Origin: Johnsonella sp.
Lineage (GTDB): Bacteria > Bacillota > Clostridia > Lachnospirales > Lachnospiraceae
Reading direction: 5' to 3'
Length of the DNA: 54,594 nt
Assembly (NCBI GenBank): GCA_030529445.1
Contig: JAUMWW010000002.1
Location: forward strand, 1-54,594
Of this stretch, positions 17,469 through 25,241 are shown one piece after another. Under the pieces are notes generated by a model. That model was not told the origin of the DNA. It saw only the letters and a program-made list of their open reading frames with translations, and searched no databases. Numbering within the stretch: position 1 is the stretch's first letter; each line of letters starts with the position of its first letter. The translations under genes and the position numbers were made by a program.

Positions 17469-19991
17469 CTACGATGAGCAGGAATCGCATTCCTCTATTT
17501 CGAGGCTCTTGGATCTGACATAATAAATCGTTTTTACTCCGGATTCCCATGCAAGCAGGTATAGATCAAGGATTTTTCTGAAGGTATAGTCATTGGTAAT
17601 ATACAGGTTCATGCTCTGCGCCTGATCCACATGTCTCTGGCGAATTCCGCATGCCCGGACGGACCAGCTCTGCTCTATCGTATGCGCGGATTTATAGTAC
17701 CAGAAATTATCCATCGAAAGTTCGGGAGCGACTCTGGGCATCAGTCCGTTTTTCTTTTCTTCTAAGAAGAACCGGCTCATAATCGGGTCGAGCCCTGCCG
17801 TCGTTCCGGAAATAATGCTGGTACTTGAGGTAGGCGCTATCGCCATCAGGTATCCGTTTCGGATGCCTTTTTCGGCAATCTCCTTTCTCAGCTGCATCCA
17901 GCGTTCCGAATCATAGCCTCTGCGTTCGAAATAAGCTCCGTTCTCCCATTCGCTTCCCTCAAAATACGGGTACCTGCCTTTTTCTTCGGCGATTCTGAGA
18001 CTTGCCGAAACGGCGGAATAATTGATCTCTTCAAAAACTCTGTCCGCAAAGGCAAGATGCTCCTCGCTCTCCCAGGCGATCGCATTTTTGGCGAGCATAT
18101 GGTGATAGCCGCTCACGCCGAGCCCTATCGGGCGGTATTTGATATTATTGAGCTTTGCGTAAGTAAGGGGGAAGAAGTTCAAATCAATCACGTTATCCAG
18201 CGCTCTGATTACGGTTCCGGTCAATTCTCTGATTTCCTCTGCATTATTGACATCGATTCTTCCCAGAGAGAGGGAGGCAAGATTACATACCACGAAATCT
18301 CCCGGCTTTGTGATATTGACCACCACCGTCTCTCCGCCAATCTCCTCCGTCCGGATTTCCACACTCTCTATCTCTCTCATATTCTGTGCGATCTCCGTAC
18401 AGAGATTGCTGCAATAAATCATTCCCTTATGTTTGTTCGGATTCGCCTCGTTGACGATATCCCTGTTAAAGACAAAGGGAGTTCCCGTCTCCACCGCACT
18501 CTTGATGATGAGGCGTACCAAATCCTTGAGCGGAATGCATCTCTTGGAAATCCGATGATCCTCTATGCATTCCTGGTACCTTTTTTCCCATTCTTTTCCG
18601 TAATAATCTTCGAGGCAATACCCCTTAATCTTCATTATCTCATGCGGACAGAGCAGATACCAGTTTCCTCCTATATTCTCTCTGACCTGAGACCAGAAAT
18701 AGTCCGGGAAACAGATTCCGGGAAAGACATCATGCGCCTTCATCCTGTCGTCTCCGTTATTGGTTCTCAGCTCCATAAATTCGGGAAGATCCTTATGCCA
18801 GACATCGAGGTATACCGCCACCGCGCCCTGTCTGACCCCGAGCTGATCCACAGCCACCGCGGTATCATTTGCGAGTTTTATCCAGCGGATCACTCCTCCC
18901 GCCGCTCCTTCGAAGCCTCGGATCGTCGAGCCTCTCGCCCTGACCTTTCCGAAATACATCCCCATTCCGCCGCCGAATTTGCTTACCATGGCAAAATTGC
19001 TGATGCTTCGGTAAATTCCGTCCAGACTGTCCGGCACGGTATCAATAAAGCAGGAAGAAAGCTGAGGATATACTTTTCGTGCATTGGCAAGCGTAGGCGT
19101 TGCCATCGTTACCTTCAGGGTGCTCAGCATATCATAGAATTTTCGCACCCATTCCATTCTGCATTCTTTTTTCTCTTTCATCGCAAGATGGAGAGCGATT
19201 CCCAGATACATCTCCTGTATCCCTTCCAGGGGAATATTATTATGACTGCAGATCAGATATCTCTTGATCAGGAGTTCAAGACCGGAATAATTGAGCAGCC
19301 TGCTCCTGCTCGGATCGATAAATCCGTATGCCTGCTCGATCTCGCTCTTGCTGTAGCTTTGCAGGATATACTCTCCGTATAATCCGGCAGCGGTAAGGTA
19401 TTCCAGCTTATGATAAAATCCTCTGATGCCGGCTTTTCTGATCGTCTCCTCCAGCCTCGTCTCAAAATCATAGAGATAGAGCCTTTCGGCTATGGACTCC
19501 CAATGCACGGCTTCCGAGGTCGTAAGCTCGACAGCAGCCTTGATCAGCACGCCGAAGCGTTCCGCAAGACTCATCCCCTCTTTATAAAAAGAGAGGAACT
19601 TCACTTCAAGATACTTCAGACCGTATTCTTCCGCAGGAAATTCCCGCATAATTTCCTTGAGCACGGATGAAAAATCCTCCATCTCGGGAAAGTAAGAAGC
19701 AAGATTGGCGCAGACTCTTCTCCCTCTCTTTCTCTCTTCCCTGTAAAGAATGAAACTTTTTACTTCATGATAATAATTTCTCTCGATCAGGGTCTTTTCC
19801 ACCAAATCCTGAATATCCTCGACAGAAACTCTGTCCAGAGAAAAAATTTCCTTCTCGATGGAGGCAAGCATTTCTTCTCTGCTCTGAGCGCAAAGCCGGG
19901 AATCCACGCTTGCAAAGGCTTTATCGATTACCCGTCCGATCTTTTCTCTCTCGTATTCCTCTTCTCTTCCGTTCCTCTTTATGATCTTCAT
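17469..19991 (-). CDS. nrdA: class I ribonucleoside-diphosphate reductase alpha subunit
   Basis: The catalytic subunit reduces ribonucleoside diphosphates. An N-terminal ATP-cone (MKIIKRNGREEEYEREKIGR onward, about 1-90) gives allosteric activity control. Active-site cysteines are present in LSSCFID, SNLCTEI (with the NxCxE pattern) and VVCNLASLSLG. The radical-transfer pair Tyr-Tyr is in TIYYVRS, and a redox CxxC ends the protein (ECDSCSS). The start at 19991 has AGAGGA 5 bases upstream; a longer open frame to 20060 would begin inside the promoter and is rejected. About 840 residues, normal for NrdA. Confidence 0.95.
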   Translation of the reverse strand: MKIIKRNGREEEYEREKIGRVIDKAFASVDSRLCAQSREEMLASIEKEIFSLDRVSVEDIQDLVEKTLIERNYYHEVKSFILYREERKRGRRVCANLASYFPEMEDFSSVLKEIMREFPAEEYGLKYLEVKFLSFYKEGMSLAERFGVLIKAAVELTTSEAVHWESIAERLYLYDFETRLEETIRKAGIRGFYHKLEYLTAAGLYGEYILQSYSKSEIEQAYGFIDPSRSRLLNYSGLELLIKRYLICSHNNIPLEGIQEMYLGIALHLAMKEKKECRMEWVRKFYDMLSTLKVTMATPTLANARKVYPQLSSCFIDTVPDSLDGIYRSISNFAMVSKFGGGMGMYFGKVRARGSTIRGFEGAAGGVIRWIKLANDTAVAVDQLGVRQGAVAVYLDVWHKDLPEFMELRTNNGDDRMKAHDVFPGICFPDYFWSQVRENIGGNWYLLCPHEIMKIKGYCLEDYYGKEWEKRYQECIEDHRISKRCIPLKDLVRLIIKSAVETGTPFVFNRDIVNEANPNKHKGMIYCSNLCTEIAQNMREIESVEIRTEEIGGETVVVNITKPGDFVVCNLASLSLGRIDVNNAEEIRELTGTVIRALDNVIDLNFFPLTYAKLNNIKYRPIGLGVSGYHHMLAKNAIAWESEEHLAFADRVFEEINYSAVSASLRIAEEKGRYPYFEGSEWENGAYFERRGYDSERWMQLRKEIAEKGIRNGYLMAIAPTSSTSIISGTTAGLDPIMSRFFLEEKKNGLMPRVAPELSMDNFWYYKSAHTIEQSWSVRACGIRQRHVDQAQSMNLYITNDYTFRKILDLYLLAWESGVKTIYYVRSKSLEIEECDSCSS

Positions 19992-20021
19992 CCGAATCCT
20001 CTTTTCATCCAAAAAATATAA

Positions 20022-20079
20022 CGCACATGATATGTGGCGTCTTTCGTGAAATGATACCACAATATCTTGTGCGTTACAA
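20022..20079 (-). promoter_or_regulatory. nrdAB promoter with NrdR box
   Basis: On the minus strand TTGTAA (20074-20079) and TATCAT (20051-20056) are 17 bases apart. Between them, at 20058-20071, sits CACAAGATATTGTG. The opposite-strand reading CACAATATCTTGTG differs from the 14-base core of the NrdR box as I recall it (CACWATATATWGTG) at one position. A degenerate second copy with arms CACAT/ATGTG lies at 20024-20036, about three helical turns downstream. Paired boxes are the usual NrdR arrangement. ATP/dATP-responsive repression by NrdR is therefore expected; no nrdR gene is in the window. Confidence 0.75.
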
Positions 20080-20100
20080 GCTTTTCCGATGAGATTTTAT

Positions 20101-20116
20101 CGAAGGATTCCCTTCG
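20101..20116 (-). terminator. possible weak terminator after htpG
   Basis: A six-pair hairpin CGAAGG-GAAT-CCTTCG lies about 30 bases after the htpG stop. It has only ATAAAAT after it on the minus strand, so termination is uncertain. Confidence 0.3.
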
Positions 20117-20146
20117 TTTCTTTAGTGATTTTTACGAAATATCGAG

Positions 20147-22222
20147 TTAAATCATTCCCAGAAGCCGATTGCTTCTCTCAATAAATCTGCCCATTCTCTC
20201 CGGTGAAAGCGGTCCCTGGGCAAGCCCTGCCAGATCGTAGAGCTGCTCATAAATCATCGCCTTGCTCTCCTCCTGCGGGTTCTCCATTACTTTTTTCACC
20301 AAGGCATGAGAAGCATTGAGAATCAAGGTTTCTCCTTCCGCCGCAAACATGGAGGGATCCATGCCTGCCATTCCGTACTGCTTCATCATTTCCTGCATTC
20401 TTCTGCTCTCCTCGGAAATCGTAATCATCGAGGCAATATTTTCATCCTTAAGCGGCATGATCTCCACCTTGAGCTTATCCTTTCCCAATGCGCTCTTTAC
20501 CGCCTCTGCCAGCTCTTCATAAGATTTCTTCACCTCATCCGCCGCTTCTTCATCCGCCTTGAGATCCTCGCTCAGATCCGCGTCGATGCGGATAAAGCGG
20601 ATTCCTTCATTTCTCATTTCCAGCTGGGAGATAAAGGGCATATCGATATTGCTGGGAAGAATCACCGCGTCCTTTTTCGCATTCTTAAAGATACTGATAT
20701 ACTGTCCCTGCGCATTCACATCATTGACATAGTAAATCTTCGTTTCCTTCTTCTCTTTTTTCTCTCCCTCCGCTTTCTGCGAATCCTCTCCCGCAAAACT
20801 CTCCGGGCTTTCGGATTTTCCTTCCTCTTCCTTCTTTTCTTCGGATTCTATTTCAAGATCCTGCAGGGTAAGGTATTGATCGTAAATATTTTTGAACAAT
20901 AATGCCGATTTTACTTTTTCCGAGAATTTCTCATCCTTCAAGGAACCGTATTTTACAAAGGGAGCAATATCGTCCCAATATTTCTCATAGTTTTCCCTAT
21001 CCGTCTTGCACATGCCCGAAAGCTTATCCGCAACCTTCTTTGCAATATAATCCGATATCTTCTTGACGAAACCGTCGTTTTGCAGCGCGGATCTCGATAC
21101 ATTCAGAGGGAGATCGGGACAATCGATTACGCCTTTTAAGAGCATTAAGAACTCGGGGATGACTTCCTTAATATTATCCGCAATAAAGACCTGGTTATTA
21201 TAAAGCTTTATCATCGCCTCGATGGAATCATACTCGGTATTAATCTTCGGAAAATATAAGATTCCCTTGAGATTAAAGGGATAATCCATATTGAGATGGA
21301 TCCAGAAAAGCGGCTCCTTATAATCAAAAAAGACTTTTCGGTAAAAGCTCTTATATTCCTCTTCGCTGCATGCATTCGGATGCTTGGTCCAGAGCGGATG
21401 GATATCGTTGATCGGCTCGGGGCGCTTTCTGATCTTAAGCTTTTCCTTTGCCGGCTCAAGCTCCACGATTTCCTTATTGCCCTGATCATCCGTTTTTTCT
21501 TCCGTTTTTGCCGGCTCGACGATCGTTTCAAGAACGAGATCATCCTCTCTTTTTTCCGCGCTCTCTATGATCTCCGTCTTTGGCTCAGCATCCCTGTCCT
21601 CCAAAAAAATCTCTACCGGCATAAAGGAGCAGTATTTTTGCAGAACCTCTCTGACTCTGAACTCATTGCAAAATTCATAGCTCTTATCATTAAGATAGAG
21701 GGTGATCGAAGTTCCGTGTTCCTTTCGTTTCCCCTCCTCCATCCGATATTCCGTACCTCCCTCACTGACCCAATATACGGGAAGCGCACCCTCCTGATAA
21801 GAAAGCGTATCGATGGAAACCTTATCCGCAACCATGAAAGCGGAATAAAATCCGAGCCCGAAATGACCGATGATCTGATCCTCATTGGTCTTATCCTTAT
21901 ATTTTTCGATGAAATCCTTCGCTCCGGAAAATGCGATCTGGTTGATATACTCCTCCACCTCCGCCTCGCTCATTCCGATTCCGTTATCAATAAAGCTGAT
22001 CGTTTTTTCTTTCGAGCTGATTTCCACCCGAATTCTGTATTTTTCGTTTTCTTCTTCCTTATATTCTCCGATCAGCGCAAGTTTTTTCAGCTTGGTAATC
22101 GCATCGGAAGCGTTGGAAATCATTTCCCTGATAAAGATATCATGATCCGAGTACAGCCATTTTTTAATAATCGGAAATATATTGTCGCTATGAATCGATA
22201 AATTTCCTCTTTTTACACTCAT
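20147..22222 (-). CDS. htpG: HtpG (bacterial Hsp90) molecular chaperone
   Basis: An ATP-dependent dimeric chaperone of the cytoplasm. The N-terminal GHKL ATPase domain shows ISNASDAITKLKKL, DNGIGMSEAEV and GHFGLGFYSAFMVADKV. The middle and C-terminal dimerisation domains follow. Two charged inserts, about residues 225-260 (Glu/Lys-rich) and about 460-500 (EEKKEEEGKSESPE), lengthen the protein to 691 residues against about 624 in E. coli; this form is common in Clostridia. The start at 22222 has AGGAGAG upstream. Transcription starts from a TTGACA/TATACT promoter directly after a CIRCE element, so heat-shock control by HrcA is likely. Confidence 0.96.
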   Translation of the reverse strand: MSVKRGNLSIHSDNIFPIIKKWLYSDHDIFIREMISNASDAITKLKKLALIGEYKEEENEKYRIRVEISSKEKTISFIDNGIGMSEAEVEEYINQIAFSGAKDFIEKYKDKTNEDQIIGHFGLGFYSAFMVADKVSIDTLSYQEGALPVYWVSEGGTEYRMEEGKRKEHGTSITLYLNDKSYEFCNEFRVREVLQKYCSFMPVEIFLEDRDAEPKTEIIESAEKREDDLVLETIVEPAKTEEKTDDQGNKEIVELEPAKEKLKIRKRPEPINDIHPLWTKHPNACSEEEYKSFYRKVFFDYKEPLFWIHLNMDYPFNLKGILYFPKINTEYDSIEAMIKLYNNQVFIADNIKEVIPEFLMLLKGVIDCPDLPLNVSRSALQNDGFVKKISDYIAKKVADKLSGMCKTDRENYEKYWDDIAPFVKYGSLKDEKFSEKVKSALLFKNIYDQYLTLQDLEIESEEKKEEEGKSESPESFAGEDSQKAEGEKKEKKETKIYYVNDVNAQGQYISIFKNAKKDAVILPSNIDMPFISQLEMRNEGIRFIRIDADLSEDLKADEEAADEVKKSYEELAEAVKSALGKDKLKVEIMPLKDENIASMITISEESRRMQEMMKQYGMAGMDPSMFAAEGETLILNASHALVKKVMENPQEESKAMIYEQLYDLAGLAQGPLSPERMGRFIERSNRLLGMI

Positions 22223-22296
22223 CTTCTCTCTCCTGTCATTCCTATAATAATCTCTCCGACCCTCTTGTAAAGAGCCGATCCTTAAAACATTTATCA

Positions 22297-22325
22297 AGTA
22301 TAAACGAAGAAAGAAGCAATGTCAA
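22297..22325 (-). promoter_or_regulatory. htpG promoter
   Basis: On the minus strand TTGACA (22320-22325) and TATACT (22297-22302) are exactly 17 bases apart. The CIRCE element ends 7 bases upstream of the -35 box. Confidence 0.85.
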
Positions 22326-22332
22326 CAAAAAA

Positions 22333-22359
22333 CTAGCACTCATTTGAAATGAGTGCTAG
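22333..22359 (-). promoter_or_regulatory. CIRCE element (HrcA operator), also shaped like the ald terminator
   Basis: The arms CTAGCACTC and GAGTGCTAG are separated by exactly nine bases, matching the CIRCE consensus (TTAGCACTC-N9-GAGTGCTAA) except for the outermost base of each arm. The nine-base spacer is itself self-complementary (ATTT-G-AAAT), so the whole element is a 13-pair inverted repeat with one central base. On the minus strand it is followed by TTTTTT. It starts 41 bases after the ald stop and ends 7 bases before the htpG -35 box. It can therefore act both as HrcA operator for htpG and as intrinsic terminator of ald. Confidence 0.9.
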
Positions 22360-22400
22360 TAGTAACTCCGGCAAGTTTTTAGTTTTCTTATCTATACAGA

Positions 22401-23516
22401 TTACTTAATCAATGTTCTCGGATCTGTATACTCTACTTCAAAAGTCTCTGCAACCGCTTTGCAGGTAAGCTTTCCGTCATAAGTATTGATTGCGGAATAG
22501 ATTACGTCATTATCTCTGCATGCCTGCTCAAGACCCTTGCCTGCTATCTGCAGACCGTACTTTAAGGTTGCGTTGGTCAATGCAATGGTGGAGGTTCTCG
22601 GAACCGCTCCGGGCATATTTCCTACACAGTAATGTACAACACCGTCTACTACAAAAGTAGGATTGTCATGATAGGTAACCTTTGTCGTCTCGCAGCATCC
22701 GCCCTGGTCTACCGCAACGTCCACGATTACGCTGCCCGGCTTCATATTCTTCAGATAAGACTTCTTCACCAGCTTCGGTGCAGCCTTTCCGGGGATCAGT
22801 ACGGAACCGATCACGAGATCCGCTTTTGCGATCTCAGCCTCAATTGCCGCATCCGTGCTGTAAAGCGTCTGAATTCTTGCTCCGAAGATATCATCGAGGT
22901 ATGCTAGTCTCTCAAGATTGATATCCGTGATCGTAACATCCGCGCCCATTCCTACCGCGATCTTACATGCATTCGTTCCTACGGATCCCGCTCCGAGAAT
23001 CAGAACCTTTGCCTTCGGAGTTCCGGGAACGCCCGAAAGAAGAACTCCCGAACCGCCAAAGGGCTTCTCAAGATATTTTGCTCCCTCCTGAATACTGAGG
23101 CGGCCTGCGATCTGGCTCATCGGTGCAAGAAGCGGAATGCTGCGGTTTCTCTCTATCAATGTCTCATATGCAACACCCTTTACCTTTGCTGCAAGAAGAG
23201 CGTCCGTCTGCGGTCTGTCTGCTGCGATATGAAGATAGGTATAGAGGATGAGACCTTCATGGAATAAGGGATACTCCGACTCCAGCGGCTCTTTTACCTT
23301 AATCATCATCTCCACGCCGTCCCATACTTCCTTTGCGGTATCCTTGATCACGGCACCTGCCGCCGCATACTCTTCGGTCGTAAATCCGGAACCGATACCC
23401 GCATCTTTCTCGATCCATACTTCATGTCCCGCTGCAATATAGCTCTTAACATTGTCGGGAGTCATGCCCACACGATATTCATGTGTTTTAATTTCCTTGA
23501 CGCAACCAACTCTCAT
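22401..23516 (-). CDS. ald: alanine dehydrogenase
   Basis: NAD-dependent interconversion of L-alanine with pyruvate and ammonia. The N-terminal signature KEIKTHEYRVGMTP contains Arg15. Lys75 (VKEP) and His96 (TYLHIAAD) match the substrate-binding and catalytic residues, and the NAD-binding glycine motif GAGSVG is at 175-180. The catalytic Asp region VDVAVDQGG is also present. The length of 371 residues is normal. TGGAGGATT precedes the ATG. It appears monocistronic, with its own promoter near 23626-23654 and the CIRCE hairpin as likely terminator. Confidence 0.95.
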   Translation of the reverse strand: MRVGCVKEIKTHEYRVGMTPDNVKSYIAAGHEVWIEKDAGIGSGFTTEEYAAAGAVIKDTAKEVWDGVEMMIKVKEPLESEYPLFHEGLILYTYLHIAADRPQTDALLAAKVKGVAYETLIERNRSIPLLAPMSQIAGRLSIQEGAKYLEKPFGGSGVLLSGVPGTPKAKVLILGAGSVGTNACKIAVGMGADVTITDINLERLAYLDDIFGARIQTLYSTDAAIEAEIAKADLVIGSVLIPGKAAPKLVKKSYLKNMKPGSVIVDVAVDQGGCCETTKVTYHDNPTFVVDGVVHYCVGNMPGAVPRTSTIALTNATLKYGLQIAGKGLEQACRDNDVIYSAINTYDGKLTCKAVAETFEVEYTDPRTLIK

Positions 23517-23625
23517 AGTAAATCCTCCATAGTATATTTTTTAATTTTAAACATAAAATTTTTCTGTAGATTATTTAGTATAAGTCCATCAAAAAAAATC
23601 ACTTTTATGTTTAATACTCATATAT

Positions 23626-23682
23626 GGTATAGCATATTAAAACTCATTTTTCAACAAAAATAATATAATAACAATATTGTTA
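23626..23682 (-). promoter_or_regulatory. probable ald promoter with upstream 14-base palindrome
   Basis: On the minus strand TTGAAA (23649-23654) and TATACC (23626-23631) are 17 bases apart, leaving an AT-rich leader of about 105 bases. Fourteen bases upstream of the -35 box is a perfect palindrome, TAACAATATTGTTA (23669-23682), a candidate regulator site. The regulator is unknown. Confidence 0.5.
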
Positions 23683-23705
23683 ATTCTTTTACTGTAAATA
23701 CTGCA

Positions 23706-23744
23706 AAAAAGACAGAGCAGGCTCTTCTCCTGCTCTGTCTTTTT
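23706..23744 (-). terminator. strong bidirectional terminator after the wall-binding-repeat gene
   Basis: GACAGAGCAGG and CCTGCTCTGTC (23711-23721 and 23729-23739) form an 11-pair stem with a 7-base loop, flanked by A and T runs on both sides. It lies about 30 bases after the stop of the gene ending at 23770. Confidence 0.85.
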
Positions 23745-23769
23745 GCTTATTCTTGTTTTTTCTTAATGT

Positions 23770-24696
23770 TTATTTTACAAATCTCGGCGTGATGAGCGCA
23801 GAGTCGGAAGTATATCCGAAATAGCTTGTTTCATTTTTATAGAAGGTGGAAACAATATCTCCGTTTTCGATCAGCTCTCCCGCCTGAGTATGCACCTCAT
23901 ACTTTCCGCTTGCCACGAGCTTTCCGTCCCGGATCGCATAATCCTCAAACTGCAGCGTATAGATTCTGTCGATATCATTTGCCACATTCGGATTGACCGC
24001 AACGGTGTTTCTCGAGGAACCGATTCCCATAATTCCTTCTTTAAACGCCCTTTCCAGACCTACAATATTAACATTCTTTCCGAATGCATCCGCAAAGAAT
24101 TCAGAAAACTCATTCATCGTTACCGAGGTTGATATCTGCTTTCCCTCGTTGCCCTTATGGGGTTTAAAGAAGATCTCCTCTTCTTTGAAGGTAAAGGAAA
24201 ATCCGGAATCCCGGAAACAATCCCAGAAAATATAGCCGAGCCATTCTCCCGACATGGAGGGCGAATAGCTTCTGTCTGCTTCAAGCTTGGCGCCCTTTGC
24301 CGCTTCCGTTCTGTAAAGCCTGCCCAGATAGGATTTTGAAATTGCGGCAACCGCCTTCTTCATGGTCTCATTTGCCGCTTCGGATGCCGCCGCCTGTGCC
24401 GCCTGCCTGATCTGCACCTGGTTATTGACAACCCATGCTCCGTCCGCGTTCACCTCATACCCGTCCGGCGTCTTCGTTCCCGTCAATAAATATCCCTTCT
24501 CATTGAAATAATAGCATTCCGCGTTTCCGTCCGCATTTCCGTCCAGCCAATGCCATGAAGAGACGGGATAGCTTCCGTCATCTTTCTGATACCACCATCC
24601 GGTGTTGTCCTGCTTCCACTCCGCCGCATATGCATTCACACAAAATCCTGTCGCGAGAGCAGCAATCAGAAAAGCTCCCGTTATTTTCTTCATCAT
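23770..24696 (-). CDS. exported protein with wall-binding (choline-binding-type) repeats and unknown C-terminal domain
   Basis: A 26-residue signal peptide (MMKKITGAFLIAALATGFCV then AYA-A) is followed by a repeat region (TGWWYQKDDGSYPVSSWHWLDG, CYYFNEKGYLLTGT, YEVNADGAW). This is the pattern of glucan/choline-binding wall repeats. A short Ala-rich helix (about 100-120) links to a C-terminal domain of roughly 190 residues that I do not recognise. The start at 24696 is set by AGGAGG 6 bases upstream and by the signal peptide; the frame is open further upstream without these features. Length 308. It is probably surface-attached. No enzymatic motif is evident. Confidence 0.75.
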   Translation of the reverse strand: MMKKITGAFLIAALATGFCVNAYAAEWKQDNTGWWYQKDDGSYPVSSWHWLDGNADGNAECYYFNEKGYLLTGTKTPDGYEVNADGAWVVNNQVQIRQAAQAAASEAANETMKKAVAAISKSYLGRLYRTEAAKGAKLEADRSYSPSMSGEWLGYIFWDCFRDSGFSFTFKEEEIFFKPHKGNEGKQISTSVTMNEFSEFFADAFGKNVNIVGLERAFKEGIMGIGSSRNTVAVNPNVANDIDRIYTLQFEDYAIRDGKLVASGKYEVHTQAGELIENGDIVSTFYKNETSYFGYTSDSALITPRFVK

Positions 24697-24762
24697 ATAA
24701 AACCTCCTCAGTTTCAGCCAAAATATAAAATCTCTATCCTGCAGATAAAACTTACTAAAGCC

Positions 24763-24792
24763 ATTATATATGCAAAAAGCCCTTAATAACAA
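24763..24792 (-). promoter_or_regulatory. promoter of the wall-binding-repeat gene, -35 box inside upstream terminator
   Basis: On the minus strand TTGTTA (24787-24792) and TATAAT (24763-24768) are 18 bases apart. The -35 hexamer lies in the loop region of the terminator hairpin at 24774-24801, so both signals share the same bases. Confidence 0.6.
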
Positions 24793-24801
24793 GGGCTTTT
24801 T
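24774..24801 (-). terminator. terminator of the HPr-like gene
   Basis: AAAAAGCCCTT and AAGGGCTTTTT form an 11-pair stem with a 6-base loop, 20 bases after the HPr-like stop codon. On the minus strand the stem ends in five T residues. Confidence 0.85.
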
Positions 24802-24820
24802 ATATTAAGTTTTATTTACA

Positions 24821-25066
24821 TCAGGCTGCCGAGGAATCCAAAGCCTTATGCTCTTCCAAAAACTTTTCAAACTCTTCGTTTTCTCCCTGATATCTGACCG
24901 TCAGCTTATTGCGCAGATCAAGACTGAGAACCCCGAGCAGAGATTTTCCGTCGATGAATACACTGTTATAGAATACATCGATATCAAAATCACATTTCGT
25001 AGCTGCAATCACAAAATCCTTCGCATCCTGCAATGAATTTAATTTTATCTTTCTCTCCTGCATCAA
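24821..25066 (-). CDS. HPr-like protein lacking the phosphorylatable histidine
   Basis: This 81-residue protein has the HPr fold pattern: KIKLNSLQDAKDFVIAA, FDIDVFYNSVFIDGKSLLGVLSLDL, then an acidic C-terminal helix. The segment equivalent to the regulatory Ser46 site (KSLLGVLSL) is kept. The active-site stretch that holds His15 in true HPr (HARPA) is replaced and contains no histidine. It therefore cannot carry phosphate from enzyme I in the usual way. Similar proteins occur in many Clostridia; their role is unknown, possibly regulatory. It is a single-gene unit with its own promoter and terminator. Confidence 0.75.
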   Translation of the reverse strand: MMQERKIKLNSLQDAKDFVIAATKCDFDIDVFYNSVFIDGKSLLGVLSLDLRNKLTVRYQGENEEFEKFLEEHKALDSSAA

Positions 25067-25180
25067 TCTTACCCCTCTGATTTTAAATCTAAAACAACTG
25101 TTTCCGTAAACTATACCGATACCGCTCCAAATCCCTTATCTATGGGCATATTTAAAATACGGTACCAATATAATGTATAA

Positions 25181-25209
25181 TATATACCATCAGTTCCTGT
25201 ATAAGTCAA
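25181..25209 (-). promoter_or_regulatory. promoter of the HPr-like gene
   Basis: On the minus strand TTGACT (25204-25209) and TATATA (25181-25186) are 17 bases apart, about 115 bases upstream of the start codon. The remainder of this 175-base gap shows no gene; a leader RNA structure is possible but not recognised. Confidence 0.65.
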
Positions 25210-25241
25210 TGTTTATTTTTCACAATAATATAGCGCAAAAT

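Noticed and set aside
18057-19382. Long plus-strand open frame of about 440 codons
   Set aside because: It lies entirely opposite nrdA, lacks a binding site and known motifs, and is explained by codon bias of the real gene.
21296-22201. Plus-strand open frame of about 300 codons
   Set aside because: Antisense shadow of htpG, with no start signal and a composition typical of reversed codons.
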